This document shows, one piece after another, positions 43,298-53,227 of a DNA stretch of 64,000 bases (its first letter is position 1; every line of letters begins with the position of its first letter). The notes beneath the pieces are model-generated. The model had not been told where the DNA came from. It did no database searches and worked only from the letters and a program-made list of their open reading frames with translations. Made by a program: the position numbers and the translations under genes. The stretch lies in the NCBI GenBank assembly GCA_046566065.1, contig JBKHXK010000012.1, forward strand, positions 5,073 through 69,072. The letters run 5' to 3'. The stretch is from MB1-2 sp046566065 (GTDB lineage Bacteria; Actinomycetota; CADDZG01; WHSQ01).

Positions 43298-43690
43298 GTG
43301 AGAGAAAGGAGCATCTACCGAGGAGCCGCCGTCCTCGGCGGGATAGCAGCGCTCCTGCTGATCTGGCTATCCCTCGGGGTCGGCATCCTGGGAGCTGATG
43401 GTGACCGTGCCAATCTCATGTACGCCGCGGTGGTTCTGGTGGGAGTGGTCGGGAGCCTCGCCGTGCGATTCGATGCTCGAGGGATGGCGGGGGTGTTGGC
43501 CACCATGGCAGCGACCCAGGCAGCGATAACCGCGATCGCACTGGCGGTCGGCGTGCAGGAGTCGGGGGTCAGCCCCACGGCAGAGATCGTGGTGCTGAAC
43601 GGCTTCTTCATCGCCATGTTCCTCGCGTCGGCCTGGATGTTCCGCCACGCCGGGTCGACGCATGCCGGCGACGCTCATGTCTCACGATGA
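43298..43690 (+). CDS. Hypothetical four-helix membrane protein
   Basis: A 130-aa protein with four clear hydrophobic helices (AAVLGGIAALLLIWLSLG; LMYAAVVLVGVVGSLAV; MAGVLATMAATQAAITAIAL; VVLNGFFIAMFLASAWMF) and a short His-rich cytoplasmic tail. CAGGAGGACAG precedes the GTG. No family function is recognised. Confidence 0.72.
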   Translation: MRERSIYRGAAVLGGIAALLLIWLSLGVGILGADGDRANLMYAAVVLVGVVGSLAVRFDARGMAGVLATMAATQAAITAIALAVGVQESGVSPTAEIVVLNGFFIAMFLASAWMFRHAGSTHAGDAHVSR

Positions 43691-43700
43691 CGCAGACAGA

Positions 43701-44378
43701 TCAGGGTTCGTAGTTCTTCACACAGTTCGGACAGATCGAATGGCTAAGGGAGACCGCTCCCGTTCGCATGAGATACCGGTCAAGGTCAAGCCATTCCTGG
43801 TCGTCATCCGACCGAACCGATTTGCAGCCGATGCAGATGGGCAGGATCCCCTCTAGTTTGCGGATGTAGAGGTTGCTCTCTCGCAACTCCGTGAGCGCGT
43901 TCTGAAGCTCCTCGTTCGCAGCGGCCAACCGCTCGTTGAGATCCTGCGCGGCCCTTTCTGCCTCTTCTGCTCGCTTGCGTCCGGCCAGCAGCTCCCGCTC
44001 ATAGAGTCGTCGATCCGAGGCCGCCATCGCCGTCCAGGCAACGGTCGTCTCCTCGCTGCCTCTCGACGCAAGGACGCGTGCGTTCAGCAGGATCGGTAAG
44101 GACTCGTCATCGACCCTTCTGAGGTCCAGGGCCACCTCTGACACCGCCCCCTGCATGTTCAATAGTGGGCGTAGATGCGTCTCGAAATAGACCCTTGCGC
44201 CGGCGGTGAAGAGGTCCTGGAACCTCTGGCCGGAAAGATCGTGCTCGCACCCGGTCATCCCTCGGAACGTGGCATTCGCTCGCAAGATCTTGCCGTCCTC
44301 TGTCGTCAGGACGTATCCACACGGCACCTCTTCGAAGGAGTCGGTGATCTCCTTTCCGTTCCGGACAGCCTCATCCAT
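43701..44378 (-). CDS. PAS-domain protein with coiled coil and Cys-rich C-terminal module
   Basis: A 225-aa protein: a PAS fold (about 10-130, FEEVPCGYVLTTEDGKILRANATF), a coiled coil (about 130-180), and the terminal module ILPICIGCKSVRSDDD ... HSICPNCVKNYEP with two CxxC-like pairs. This module ends many PAS and receiver proteins and often binds a metal. Its first codons overlap the end of the RsbQ-like gene by 8 nt. There is no kinase or phosphatase domain, so it is a partner or sensor rather than an enzyme. Confidence 0.87.
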   Translation of the reverse strand: MDEAVRNGKEITDSFEEVPCGYVLTTEDGKILRANATFRGMTGCEHDLSGQRFQDLFTAGARVYFETHLRPLLNMQGAVSEVALDLRRVDDESLPILLNARVLASRGSEETTVAWTAMAASDRRLYERELLAGRKRAEEAERAAQDLNERLAAANEELQNALTELRESNLYIRKLEGILPICIGCKSVRSDDDQEWLDLDRYLMRTGAVSLSHSICPNCVKNYEP

Positions 44379-45186
44379 CCAACCAACTCGCTATCCGCTC
44401 GATCGTCTCTTGCGGAGCACTGAGATTGGGACAGTGGCCGGTCGCACTCATCTGCACCAGGGTGCTGTTCTGCAGCTTCTCGTGCACGAACCGTCCCACC
44501 GGAGTGGGAGCGATGGGATCGTCAGCGCATTGAAGGATCAAGCAGGGATGCGACAGCCTGGCCAGGTCCTCTCGGTTATCCGACAGGAACGTAACGCGAG
44601 CGAATCGTTCTGCGATCTCCGGATCCGTGCGGCAGAAACTGTTGGTCAACTCTTGACCTAATTCGGGTCGCTCCTCGTTGCCCATGATGACCGGAGCCAT
44701 GGCGGCAGACCAGCCGAGGTAGTTGCTCTGGAGGGAATCCAGGAGCGAATCGACGTCGGTCTTCGAGAAACCACCAACGTAGTCACCGTCATCGACGTAG
44801 CGCGGCGAGGGGCCGACCAGTACGAGGCGGTCGAACAGCTCGGGGGCCTCGAGGGCCCCTAGGACGCCGATCATCGCGCTCACGGAATGCCCTACGAATA
44901 TGACGTCCTCGAGGTCCAGACCCCTACATATCTCGACGACATCTCCCGCGTATCCGGCAAGCGACGAGTGGCGTTCGGCCGAGTATGCGTCCAGGTCCGA
45001 GTTCCCCGCTCCGAGGTGATCGAACAGGATGACCCGGTAGGTCTCTTCGAAGGCCGGCGCCACGAACCTCCACATCGCCTGATCGCAGCCGAATCCATGA
45101 GCGAACATCATGGGCTGGCCGTCCACCGGCCCGCTCTGGCGGATCGCATGCCGTCGCGTTATTAAGTCTGATGTCGTTCCGGTCAC
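44371..45186 (-). CDS. RsbQ-like alpha/beta hydrolase
   Basis: A 271-aa hydrolase with the RsbQ form of the fold: FAHGFGCDQAMWRFVAPAF, FDHLGAGNSDLDAY, nucleophile S101 in GHSVSAM, catalytic Asp in CADDPIAP and His in SATGHCPN. In Bacillus, RsbQ works with the PAS phosphatase RsbP in energy-stress signalling. Here the partner is the coupled PAS/Cys protein, so a ligand-release sensing module is likely. The substrate is unknown. Confidence 0.88.
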   Translation of the reverse strand: MTGTTSDLITRRHAIRQSGPVDGQPMMFAHGFGCDQAMWRFVAPAFEETYRVILFDHLGAGNSDLDAYSAERHSSLAGYAGDVVEICRGLDLEDVIFVGHSVSAMIGVLGALEAPELFDRLVLVGPSPRYVDDGDYVGGFSKTDVDSLLDSLQSNYLGWSAAMAPVIMGNEERPELGQELTNSFCRTDPEIAERFARVTFLSDNREDLARLSHPCLILQCADDPIAPTPVGRFVHEKLQNSTLVQMSATGHCPNLSAPQETIERIASWLDG

Positions 45187-45391
45187 GGAGCCACCTCCCC
45201 TTGGGATCTCGCACGTACCAACCTACGCGCTCAGATCGCTCCTGGGAACGGACCCCAAAGACCTCGAGGTGGCCCGCCTGCTGGCGGGCAGCTATGTCCC
45301 GGGCGAAAGCTCTACGAGGACTACGACCTCGCGCCCAGGGGGCCGCATAAATTGAGGGTCGGGGGTGTCGCCACCTATAATGACTGCCGTT
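45187..45391. other. Intergenic region before tRNA-Gly with tRNA promoter
   Basis: No gene is supported in this stretch. A 7-bp hairpin (GCCCGCC-TGCT-GGCGGGC) lies at 45272-45289. At its right end is a promoter: TTGAGG (45352-45357), 18-nt spacer, TATAAT (45376-45381), 10 nt before the tRNA. Confidence 0.6.
45352..45381 (+). promoter_or_regulatory. tRNA-Gly promoter
   Basis: -35 TTGAGG and consensus -10 TATAAT with an 18-nt spacer. The -10 ends 10 nt before the mature tRNA 5' end at 45392. Confidence 0.75.
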
Positions 45392-45466
45392 GCGGGCGTG
45401 GCTCAGTGGTAGAGCATCACCTTGCCAAGGTGAGGGTCGCCAGTTCGAATCTGGTCGCCCGCTCCA
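45392..45466 (+). tRNA. tRNA-Gly (anticodon GCC) with encoded CCA
   Basis: The acceptor stem GCGGGCG/CGCCCGC pairs perfectly, the D-arm reads GCTCAGTGGTAGAGC, the anticodon loop TTGCCAA gives GCC, and the T-arm contains GTTCGAATC. CCA is encoded at 45464-45466. The gene is followed at once by a terminator, then by the integrase stub region. Confidence 0.97.
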
Positions 45467-45470
45467 ACTA

Positions 45471-45500
45471 AACCCCCTGGTCACAGGGGGTTTTTCTTTT
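45471..45500 (+). terminator. Rho-independent terminator of tRNA-Gly
   Basis: Stem AACCCCCTG / CAGGGGGTT (45471-45479 with 45484-45492), 4-nt loop GTCA, followed by a T-rich tract to 45500. Confidence 0.92.
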
Positions 45501-45528
45501 CTCAACCCTTCGGGTCCCGCTTGATTTC

Positions 45529-45596
45529 TGGCCATCACTGGCCATCACTTGTCCATCACGCTTAGATCACCTCGGGCAAGGAGACGTGTGATGGCC
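45529..45596. repeat. Short direct and inverted repeats between tRNA-Gly and the integrase stub
   Basis: TGGCCATCAC occurs twice in tandem (45529-45538, 45539-45548), then a variant GTCCATCAC (45551-45559). The inverted form GTGATGGCC lies at 45588-45596 over the integrase start codon. The arrangement resembles arm-type integrase-binding sites of tRNA-targeting elements; that role is inferred. Confidence 0.55.
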
Positions 45597-45730
45597 GGTT
45601 CGATCCGTCAGCGGGGCCGCAACTCGTGGCAGATAGTGTCTATGCAGGAACCGACCCAGACACCGGCCGGCGCCGGCAGCTGACCCGAACGGTGCAAGGC
45701 AGTCGGACCCAGGCGCAGCGGGAGCTGCGG
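45591..45730 (+). pseudogene. Tyrosine-integrase N-terminal remnant (frameshifted, truncated)
   Basis: From the ATG at 45591 (AAGGAG upstream) the translation reads MAGSIRQRGRNSWQI. After a one-base deletion it continues in the next frame as SVYAGTDPDTGRRRQLTRTV and QGSRTQAQRELR, a typical arm-DNA-binding domain of phage-type integrases. The homology stops at about 45730, and the catalytic domain is missing. It lies 124 nt 3' of tRNA-Gly, the usual place for such integrases, so this is probably a deletion scar of an integrated element. Confidence 0.78.
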
Positions 45731-45734
45731 TCCC

Positions 45735-45954
45735 GTCGGCCACTGAGATCTCCGCCCGAGCCCACTTCGCTCCGACCTCGTCCATGCGCCCAGGCGATCA
45801 CCCCAACGCGCAGCTCCTGGGGCGTGTGCTGGCCTAAGGCCTGGTCCAGGAGACGCGCGGCTTCCGCCACGTCACCCTCGAGCGCAGCGGTCAAGTACCT
45901 CGATCTCAGCTGCTCGAGTGCTTCCACTATCTCCAGCATCCGTGCCGTTCGCAC
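45735..45954 (-). pseudogene. Truncated, frameshifted B12-binding-domain gene (N-terminal cap fragment)
   Basis: From the minus-strand GTG at 45954 the translation MLEIVEALEQLRSRYLTAAL ... LLDQALGQHTPQELRVGVIAWA matches the helical cap of cobalamin-binding domains. One extra base near 45786 shifts the frame, after which MDEVGAKWARAEISVADG continues the family pattern (normally VGxxWxxGEISVAxEH). It then ends at about 45735, abutting the integrase remnant. The cobalamin-binding His motif is absent, so the gene is dead. It may have been a B12-linked sensor. Confidence 0.68.
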
Positions 45955-45972
45955 GGATGTACATACGTTTGA

Positions 45973-46758
45973 CTACGTACCACCGAACAGGGGCTCGCTC
46001 ACTTCCGTTTCCGGCGGCACGAAAGCGCAGAGCAACCGCCAGAGCTGGCTCGGCGTGAGGGGACGGAGCTCGAGACGTCTCGTGGGGTGAGAGCCGCGGG
46101 GTGCCAGCGTGACGAGGAATATCCCCACCTCGGAGTCGAGGAGTTCCAGCGTTCGTGCCTTAGGGCGTTCCTGGGCGGCGTTCCACCACACTCCTGCGCT
46201 CCACCTGGCGACCTCGGCGCGGGACAAGGCGGCCAGCGTCTCGATCCAGGCAGGCTCGAGCTCGTCGCCCTTACGCAGCAGCCGTTCCACCTCCCCCGCC
46301 GTAAGGGAGGAGCCCGCCATCAGCACCACCTCCAGCAAGCCTGCGTCGATCTGCACGTGGGAGGCAACCTTGTGAGGCGGGCGCGGGCCCAACTGCAACA
46401 AGCGGGCAAGTCGAAAAGCGGCCATACCCCGCGGGACCACGACGACGTCGCCCTCGGTGGCGTCAGCAGGGAGATGCTGCAGCACCGCGACCCGGCCGTC
46501 GATCCAGCCCTCGACCCTCATAGAAGGGCGCGGCATGCGTTCGACGATGAGACGCGCAGAGGGCCGGGAGAGACATCCAGCCAGAGCAGCGAGTCGCTCG
46601 TGAACCCGGCCGCCTTGCACGATGCCTGCCTCTATCAGCTCGTTGCCGACCTCGGGGTCCAGTTCCTCTGCAGAACCGGAATCCAGGCGCGCGAGCCCCT
46701 GCAGAGCGCGCCCGCTCATGACGAGTCGTCCCTGATCGGATTCGAACCGACTCGTCAT
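45973..46758 (-). CDS. EspG-like type VII secretion-associated protein (candidate)
   Basis: A 261-aa protein of alternating strands and helices, with the pattern WSAGVWWNAAQERPKARTLE ... SHPTRRLELRPLTPSQLWRL near the C-terminus, similar in layout to the EspG/ESX secretion-associated family. The similarity is weak and by eye only. It is the last gene of a four-gene, overlapping operon with WXG100-like products (start overlaps the preceding stop as ATGA, 46755-46758), which supports a secretion chaperone role. No membrane segment is visible. Confidence 0.55.
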   Translation of the reverse strand: MTSRFESDQGRLVMSGRALQGLARLDSGSAEELDPEVGNELIEAGIVQGGRVHERLAALAGCLSRPSARLIVERMPRPSMRVEGWIDGRVAVLQHLPADATEGDVVVVPRGMAAFRLARLLQLGPRPPHKVASHVQIDAGLLEVVLMAGSSLTAGEVERLLRKGDELEPAWIETLAALSRAEVARWSAGVWWNAAQERPKARTLELLDSEVGIFLVTLAPRGSHPTRRLELRPLTPSQLWRLLCAFVPPETEVSEPLFGGT

Positions 46759-47273
46759 GTGTCCTCCAGCGTGAAGCTACGGCCGATCCTCTCGAGATCG
46801 GCAACGCATCCAGCCCACTCCTCGCTCCGAGCCCCCACCGAGATCGTCCAGATGTGCTCGTCAGTGAGGAGGATCCATTGCTGGCAGGTCAATGCGTACA
46901 CACCTTGGCGATAGGCCACGAGGATGCGCCGCGCCGGGTGTGCCGAGACGACGTCGTGGTCGACGTCGATGATCAGCGGTTCCGATAGGACCCGCTGCAG
47001 CAGCTGGATCCCGCTGGTTGCGAGCCCGTCGAGATCGAGGACAACATCACGTACCCGGCGGACCACGTTGGCGTTCGCGGGAAAGACATCGCTCGACCCG
47101 GGTGCGACCAGCGAGACGAGCATCCCGGTCACAGCAGGGGTAACCGCCCACCGCGAGGGGTGGCCGATCGAGAACCCGTGGCGCGAGCGATACACCGACC
47201 AGTCATCGACCCCGGCCCCCACACCCCCGCCGCCCGAAGCGCCCTCAACGGATCTCGGGCGCGCGTCACTCAT
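46755..47273 (-). CDS. PsbP/LpqN-like small protein of the second secretion locus
   Basis: A 172-aa protein. After a Gly/Ser-rich start (MSDARPRSVEGASGGGG) it has a domain beginning VYRSRHGFSIGHPSRWAVTP, like the opening strand of PsbP/LpqN/DcrB-type folds, and ending EWAGCVADLERIGRSFTLED. No signal peptide or lipobox is seen, unlike most LpqN proteins. The ATG at 47273 overlaps the preceding gene by 8 nt. The function is unknown; it probably accompanies secretion of the upstream WXG100-like proteins. Confidence 0.6.
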   Translation of the reverse strand: MSDARPRSVEGASGGGGVGAGVDDWSVYRSRHGFSIGHPSRWAVTPAVTGMLVSLVAPGSSDVFPANANVVRRVRDVVLDLDGLATSGIQLLQRVLSEPLIIDVDHDVVSAHPARRILVAYRQGVYALTCQQWILLTDEHIWTISVGARSEEWAGCVADLERIGRSFTLEDT

Positions 47274-48003
47274 CGAGTGCCCCGTCCCCTGCGTCGTCCC
47301 CACCGGACGAACCATCCATTCCACCCGCCAGTGCACAGCCGGCGACCCCCCACCCCGTCGGGGACGAGAACAGCATGCGAAGGCCGGAGCCGAGTGCGCC
47401 GCTCCCGGCGTTCGATCCCGCGTCGAGCGAGCCCTCGATCCATGGCTCGGCCACGTCCGGCGCGGCGGCGGCCGCAAGGGTGAACCCGCCCAGGGCAGTT
47501 ACCGGCATCTCGTCGGCGAAGGCCTCGATCGCGTCGACGACGCCTCGGTCGATGACGGCGCCGACCTCGTCTCCTAGAGCGCTGCCGGGGTCGGGCATGG
47601 CGTCCAACGTCTCTATCGCCCATCTCTGAGCGCCCCGGATCCGATCCTCCGAGATGGCGGCTGTCTCGCCGACGGGCGTCGCGGGCATCGAGGGCAGCGA
47701 TGCATAGCGACGTAGTCCGGGGATCAGCCATGCGGTATCCGCTCCCCCGCCGAGTTCCGCCCACGTCGCTCGAGCCTCGAGGTGCGCAGCATCCTCGATC
47801 AGGTCGACCGCGAGATCCTGCAGTGCCGCGTTCGCTTCGGAGATCGCCTGACCCAAGCGCGCAGCGATGCCGACCGGCATCGGCGGCGTCGGAGCTTGCG
47901 CTAGCCTCCGGCCGCTGTCGGAGAAGGCGGAGGCGCCTTCGCGCATCCTGGTCGCCAGTCGGCGCACGCCTTCTGGGTCGATGACGATGCGCGAGGAGCT
48001 CAC
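47266..48003 (-). CDS. Helical ESX-like protein with acidic Gly/Ser-rich tail
   Basis: A 245-aa protein. The first about 85 residues are a helical hairpin-like segment (IDPEGVRRLATRMREGASAF ... LQDLAVDLIEDAAHLEARAT) of WXG100/LXG-like character. The middle is Ala-rich with hydrophobic stretches (LGGFTLAAAAAP), and the C-terminus is Gly/Asp-rich (MDGSSGGDDAGDGALDE). It could be a longer secreted substrate. The start overlaps the WXG100-like gene as ATGA (48000-48003). Confidence 0.6.
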   Translation of the reverse strand: MSSSRIVIDPEGVRRLATRMREGASAFSDSGRRLAQAPTPPMPVGIAARLGQAISEANAALQDLAVDLIEDAAHLEARATWAELGGGADTAWLIPGLRRYASLPSMPATPVGETAAISEDRIRGAQRWAIETLDAMPDPGSALGDEVGAVIDRGVVDAIEAFADEMPVTALGGFTLAAAAAPDVAEPWIEGSLDAGSNAGSGALGSGLRMLFSSPTGWGVAGCALAGGMDGSSGGDDAGDGALDE

Positions 48004-48320
48004 CCGTCTCCCTCGTCTCGGCGTCTGCGCTCCGCAAGCTCTAGCTCGTAGATCCGCTCGCGCACCGAAGCCGCGCCCCTGCGCAGGGTGTGGGCGGCGG
48101 CTTGGAGCTGTTCGGCGATCCCTCGAGCCCGCCGCCGTCGGCGTTCCATATCGGCGCGCAGCCGCTCGGCTGCGGGTCCTTCGAACGGCACCATCTCGGC
48201 CTGACGTTCGAGAGAGATCCCAATCTCCGCGACGGCTTCGGCTCGCTGCGTGAGCTCGGCCGCGAGCTGCTCCATGGCGATCGGGTCGCCGAGATGTGAG
48301 TGATCCGCCAGAGCTCCCAC
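48000..48320 (-). CDS. WXG100-like protein (W replaced by F)
   Basis: A 106-aa helical protein. The centre reads QAEMVPFEGPAAERLRADME, with F-E-G at the WXG turn position, flanked by long helices (MEQLAAELTQRAEAVAEIGI and ARGIAEQLQAAAHTLRRGAA). Length and layout fit the WXG100 family despite the loss of Trp. It heads the four-gene locus, 42 nt downstream of the dut stop on the same strand, so it may be read from the nrdR-dut transcript. Confidence 0.68.
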   Translation of the reverse strand: MGALADHSHLGDPIAMEQLAAELTQRAEAVAEIGISLERQAEMVPFEGPAAERLRADMERRRRRARGIAEQLQAAAHTLRRGAASVRERIYELELAERRRRDEGDG

Positions 48321-48362
48321 GGCCTCAACTATCCCGCATCCGCTCGGGACGGCCCTCGGGCA

Positions 48363-48794
48363 TCACCTGCCGGTGTGGCCGAAGCCTCCCTCGCCGCGCT
48401 CGGAACCGGGGAGCTCCTCGACGAGCTCGAGTTCCGCATGCTCGACCTTCTGGAAGACGAGCTGTGCGATCTTCTCACCGCGTCTTATGTCGATGAGTCC
48501 ATCCAGATTCAGGTTCACAGCTACCACCTTGATCTCGCCCCGGTACCCAGAGTCGATCAGCCCAGGTGAGTTGGCGACCCCGAGGCCCTCACTCAGAGCC
48601 CGGCCCGAGCGGGGCTGCACGAAGCCTGCGTAGCCTTCCGGGATCGCGATCGCGATCCCGGTTGGGATGGCGGCGCGCTGGCCCGCCTCCAGCTTCACGT
48701 CCTCGGCCGCGAACAGGTCCAGTCCAGCGTCGCCCATACGCGCGTAGGCAGGCAGCGCCAGCTCCTCGTCCAGTCTCTTGACAAGCACCCTCAT
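48363..48794 (-). CDS. dut: dUTP diphosphatase
   Basis: A 143-aa homotrimeric dUTPase with all five motifs: DAGLDLFA, PRSGRAL, GLIDSGYRGEIKV, RRGEKIAQLVF and RGEGGFGHTG. It hydrolyses dUTP to dUMP, limiting uracil in DNA and feeding thymidylate synthesis. Its ATG overlaps the nrdR stop (ATGA, 48791-48794), linking it to nucleotide-pool control. Confidence 0.97.
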   Translation of the reverse strand: MRVLVKRLDEELALPAYARMGDAGLDLFAAEDVKLEAGQRAAIPTGIAIAIPEGYAGFVQPRSGRALSEGLGVANSPGLIDSGYRGEIKVVAVNLNLDGLIDIRRGEKIAQLVFQKVEHAELELVEELPGSERGEGGFGHTGR

Positions 48795-49273
48795 GGTCCG
48801 TCCTCGACCTTCTTAGGTGGCGACTTCTTCGCCAGAAGACCCAGCTCCCTCTCGAAGTCGTTCAATTCTTGGAAGTCCTTATAGACCGAGGCGAAACGAA
48901 GATAGGCGACCTCGTCCAGATGACGTAGCCGTTCGAGGATCTCTCGCCCGATCTCTGCGGACGGTACAGGACGGCGCCCATCCAAGCGCATAGCTTCCTC
49001 GACGTCGTCTACGACCGCGGCTATCTCCCCCTCGGAGACGGGTCTGTTCTTGCAGGCCCTGCGGATGCCCTCGGTGACCTTGTCCCGGATGAAGGGCTCC
49101 TCCACGCCGTTGCGCTTGAGGATGAGGAGCGGGACCTCCTCCGCGCGCTCGAAGGTGGTGTACCGGCGTCCACAGCCGAGACACTCGCGCCGTCTGCGGA
49201 TGGCCCGACCATCTTCGGCCGTGCGCGAATCGACGACCTTGTCTTCCTCCGCGCTGCAGTAGGGGCAGCGCAT
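48791..49273 (-). CDS. nrdR: Transcriptional repressor NrdR
   Basis: A 160-aa repressor of ribonucleotide reductase genes. It has the zinc ribbon C3/C6/C31/C34 (MRCPYCSAEEDKVVDSRT) and the ATP-cone (about 45-135, LLILKRNGVEEPFIRDKVTE). Two NrdR-box-like sites lie upstream of nrdJ, 3.8 kb away, as expected for its target. It is encoded upstream of and coupled to dut. Confidence 0.97.
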   Translation of the reverse strand: MRCPYCSAEEDKVVDSRTAEDGRAIRRRRECLGCGRRYTTFERAEEVPLLILKRNGVEEPFIRDKVTEGIRRACKNRPVSEGEIAAVVDDVEEAMRLDGRRPVPSAEIGREILERLRHLDEVAYLRFASVYKDFQELNDFERELGLLAKKSPPKKVEDGP

Positions 49274-49293
49274 CTAGTCCCTCGAGGGCGAGG

Positions 49294-50016
49294 TCAGCGT
49301 CCGACCTTCTCCACATAGGAAGACCACGGGCACCAGCGCTCGCCATACCACTCGTCCCGGTTGCGCTCGACGTAGTAGGGCGACCCATCGCATACCTCGA
49401 TGAACATCTCGCCCAGCACGATCGAGCCGGGCCTCATCGCGAACTTCCAGTCCGGGTTATAGGGCTGCCCCGAACGAACGATGCCCGAGACGATCAGGGT
49501 CTTGTCCTCGGCTGCCGCCTCTGCTTCCATCTGGGCGACCTCATCCGGAGTGTTCACGTACACGATGAACTTCGCCTCGGGACGACTGGTGAATCCGATG
49601 GTGAAGTAGCGGCCGATCTGGAAGCGGACCTTGGAGGTCCCGAGAGAGGTCTCGACGGATGCCTCGTAGATCCCGGAGCCGACGGGCTGGCCCTCTCGGA
49701 CGTTGCGGCAGATGCCGTAACAGGCGTCGTCTTGAGGCCAGTCCCACTGGATGGTCTCTCCGGGGCCGAGGCTCTGTTCCGGCTGCGAGAAGTCGTAGCG
49801 CGACACCAACTCGCCCGAGCGGACGTTCGTGATCGTCCAGGCGCTCTCCAGCGTCACGGCGTTCTGCTCGTAGTTCTGAAGCATGATCCGCACCACCTTG
49901 CCCACGACATTGCGGTGATGCGACGTCCACTGTTCGACGCCTCGTCCGGCTGCCGTAGACGCGCTCGGAAGGAGCAGGACGAGACAGGCGAGGACCAGGG
50001 CGAAGACTCTCTTCAT
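49294..50016 (-). CDS. Secreted BP74-domain protein
   Basis: A 240-aa protein with a Sec signal peptide (MKRVFALVLACLVLLLPSAS). An N-terminal beta domain (about 30-130, ITNVRSGELVSRYDFSQPEQ) is followed by a BP74-type domain (about 135-235): FTIGFTSRPEAKFIVYVNTP, IVRSGQPYNPDWKFAMRPGS, MFIEVCDGSPYYVERNRDEW. BP74 was first described in a slime mould and is seen sporadically in bacteria; its role is unknown. It is flanked by nrdR and nrdJ but not obviously linked to them. Confidence 0.78.
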   Translation of the reverse strand: MKRVFALVLACLVLLLPSASTAAGRGVEQWTSHHRNVVGKVVRIMLQNYEQNAVTLESAWTITNVRSGELVSRYDFSQPEQSLGPGETIQWDWPQDDACYGICRNVREGQPVGSGIYEASVETSLGTSKVRFQIGRYFTIGFTSRPEAKFIVYVNTPDEVAQMEAEAAAEDKTLIVSGIVRSGQPYNPDWKFAMRPGSIVLGEMFIEVCDGSPYYVERNRDEWYGERWCPWSSYVEKVGR

Positions 50017-50062
50017 GGTGATGGAGATATTAGGCCCGCTCCCGTATCAGGTGGAGGGGCCT

Positions 50063-50269
50063 TCAGACGGCCTCCGCGCCACCCTCGCGTAGCTCGGCCA
50101 GCTGCTCGCGGAGCTCCTGGACGCGCGAGTGGTAGGTCTCCGGATCCTCGATCGGACGGGGCCTCTCGAGAACCGTGCCCGGCTCCGTCCCACAGAGCGG
50201 GCAGCGGGTGGGACCGAGCCGGAGCTCAGCCCCACACTCGCTGCACATCTGTGGACGTTTCTTAGCCAT
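50063..50269 (-). CDS. Small zinc-ribbon protein
   Basis: A 68-aa protein with two CxxC pairs (MCSECGAELRLGPTRCPLCG), a rubredoxin/zinc-ribbon knuckle, and a C-terminal coiled helix (YHSRVQELREQLAELREGG). It starts 6 nt after the nrdJ stop on the same strand, so it may be co-transcribed with nrdJ. The function is unknown. Confidence 0.75.
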   Translation of the reverse strand: MAKKRPQMCSECGAELRLGPTRCPLCGTEPGTVLERPRPIEDPETYHSRVQELREQLAELREGGAEAV

Positions 50270-50275
50270 GAGTGG

Positions 50276-53038
<2,763 letters not shown>

Positions 53039-53115
53039 TGTTGTTGCCCCCCTTCATCCTGGCCCCCGCCTGTCGTGCGGTGGTCTCCTATCCTCCCACG
53101 CCCCCCACTAGCAGA

Positions 53116-53162
53116 ACACCAGATATAGCGGGGAAGTCGGTGTTCAACACAAGATGTGGTGG
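53116..53162. promoter_or_regulatory. Two NrdR boxes upstream of nrdJ
   Basis: ACACCAGATATAGCGG (53116-53131) and ACACAAGATGTGGTGG (53147-53162) each match 12 of 16 positions of the NrdR-box consensus ACACwATATATwGTGT. Their starts are 31 bp apart, three helical turns, as in known NrdR operators. They lie 78-124 bp upstream of the nrdJ GTG. Confidence 0.78.
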
Positions 53163-53227
53163 AGTTGCACGGATGAAATTACGCTTGTGTTCAGGTCGGG
53201 TCAACCCCTTGCCGGAAGAAAACGCGC

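Noticed and set aside
45272..45289. 7-bp hairpin in the intergenic region before tRNA-Gly
   Set aside because: Too short and lacking a T-run. No upstream plus-strand gene needs it as a terminator.
45110..45355. Plus-strand ORF before tRNA-Gly
   Set aside because: No family motif, antisense to the RsbQ-like start and partly promoter. No ribosome-binding site supports it.
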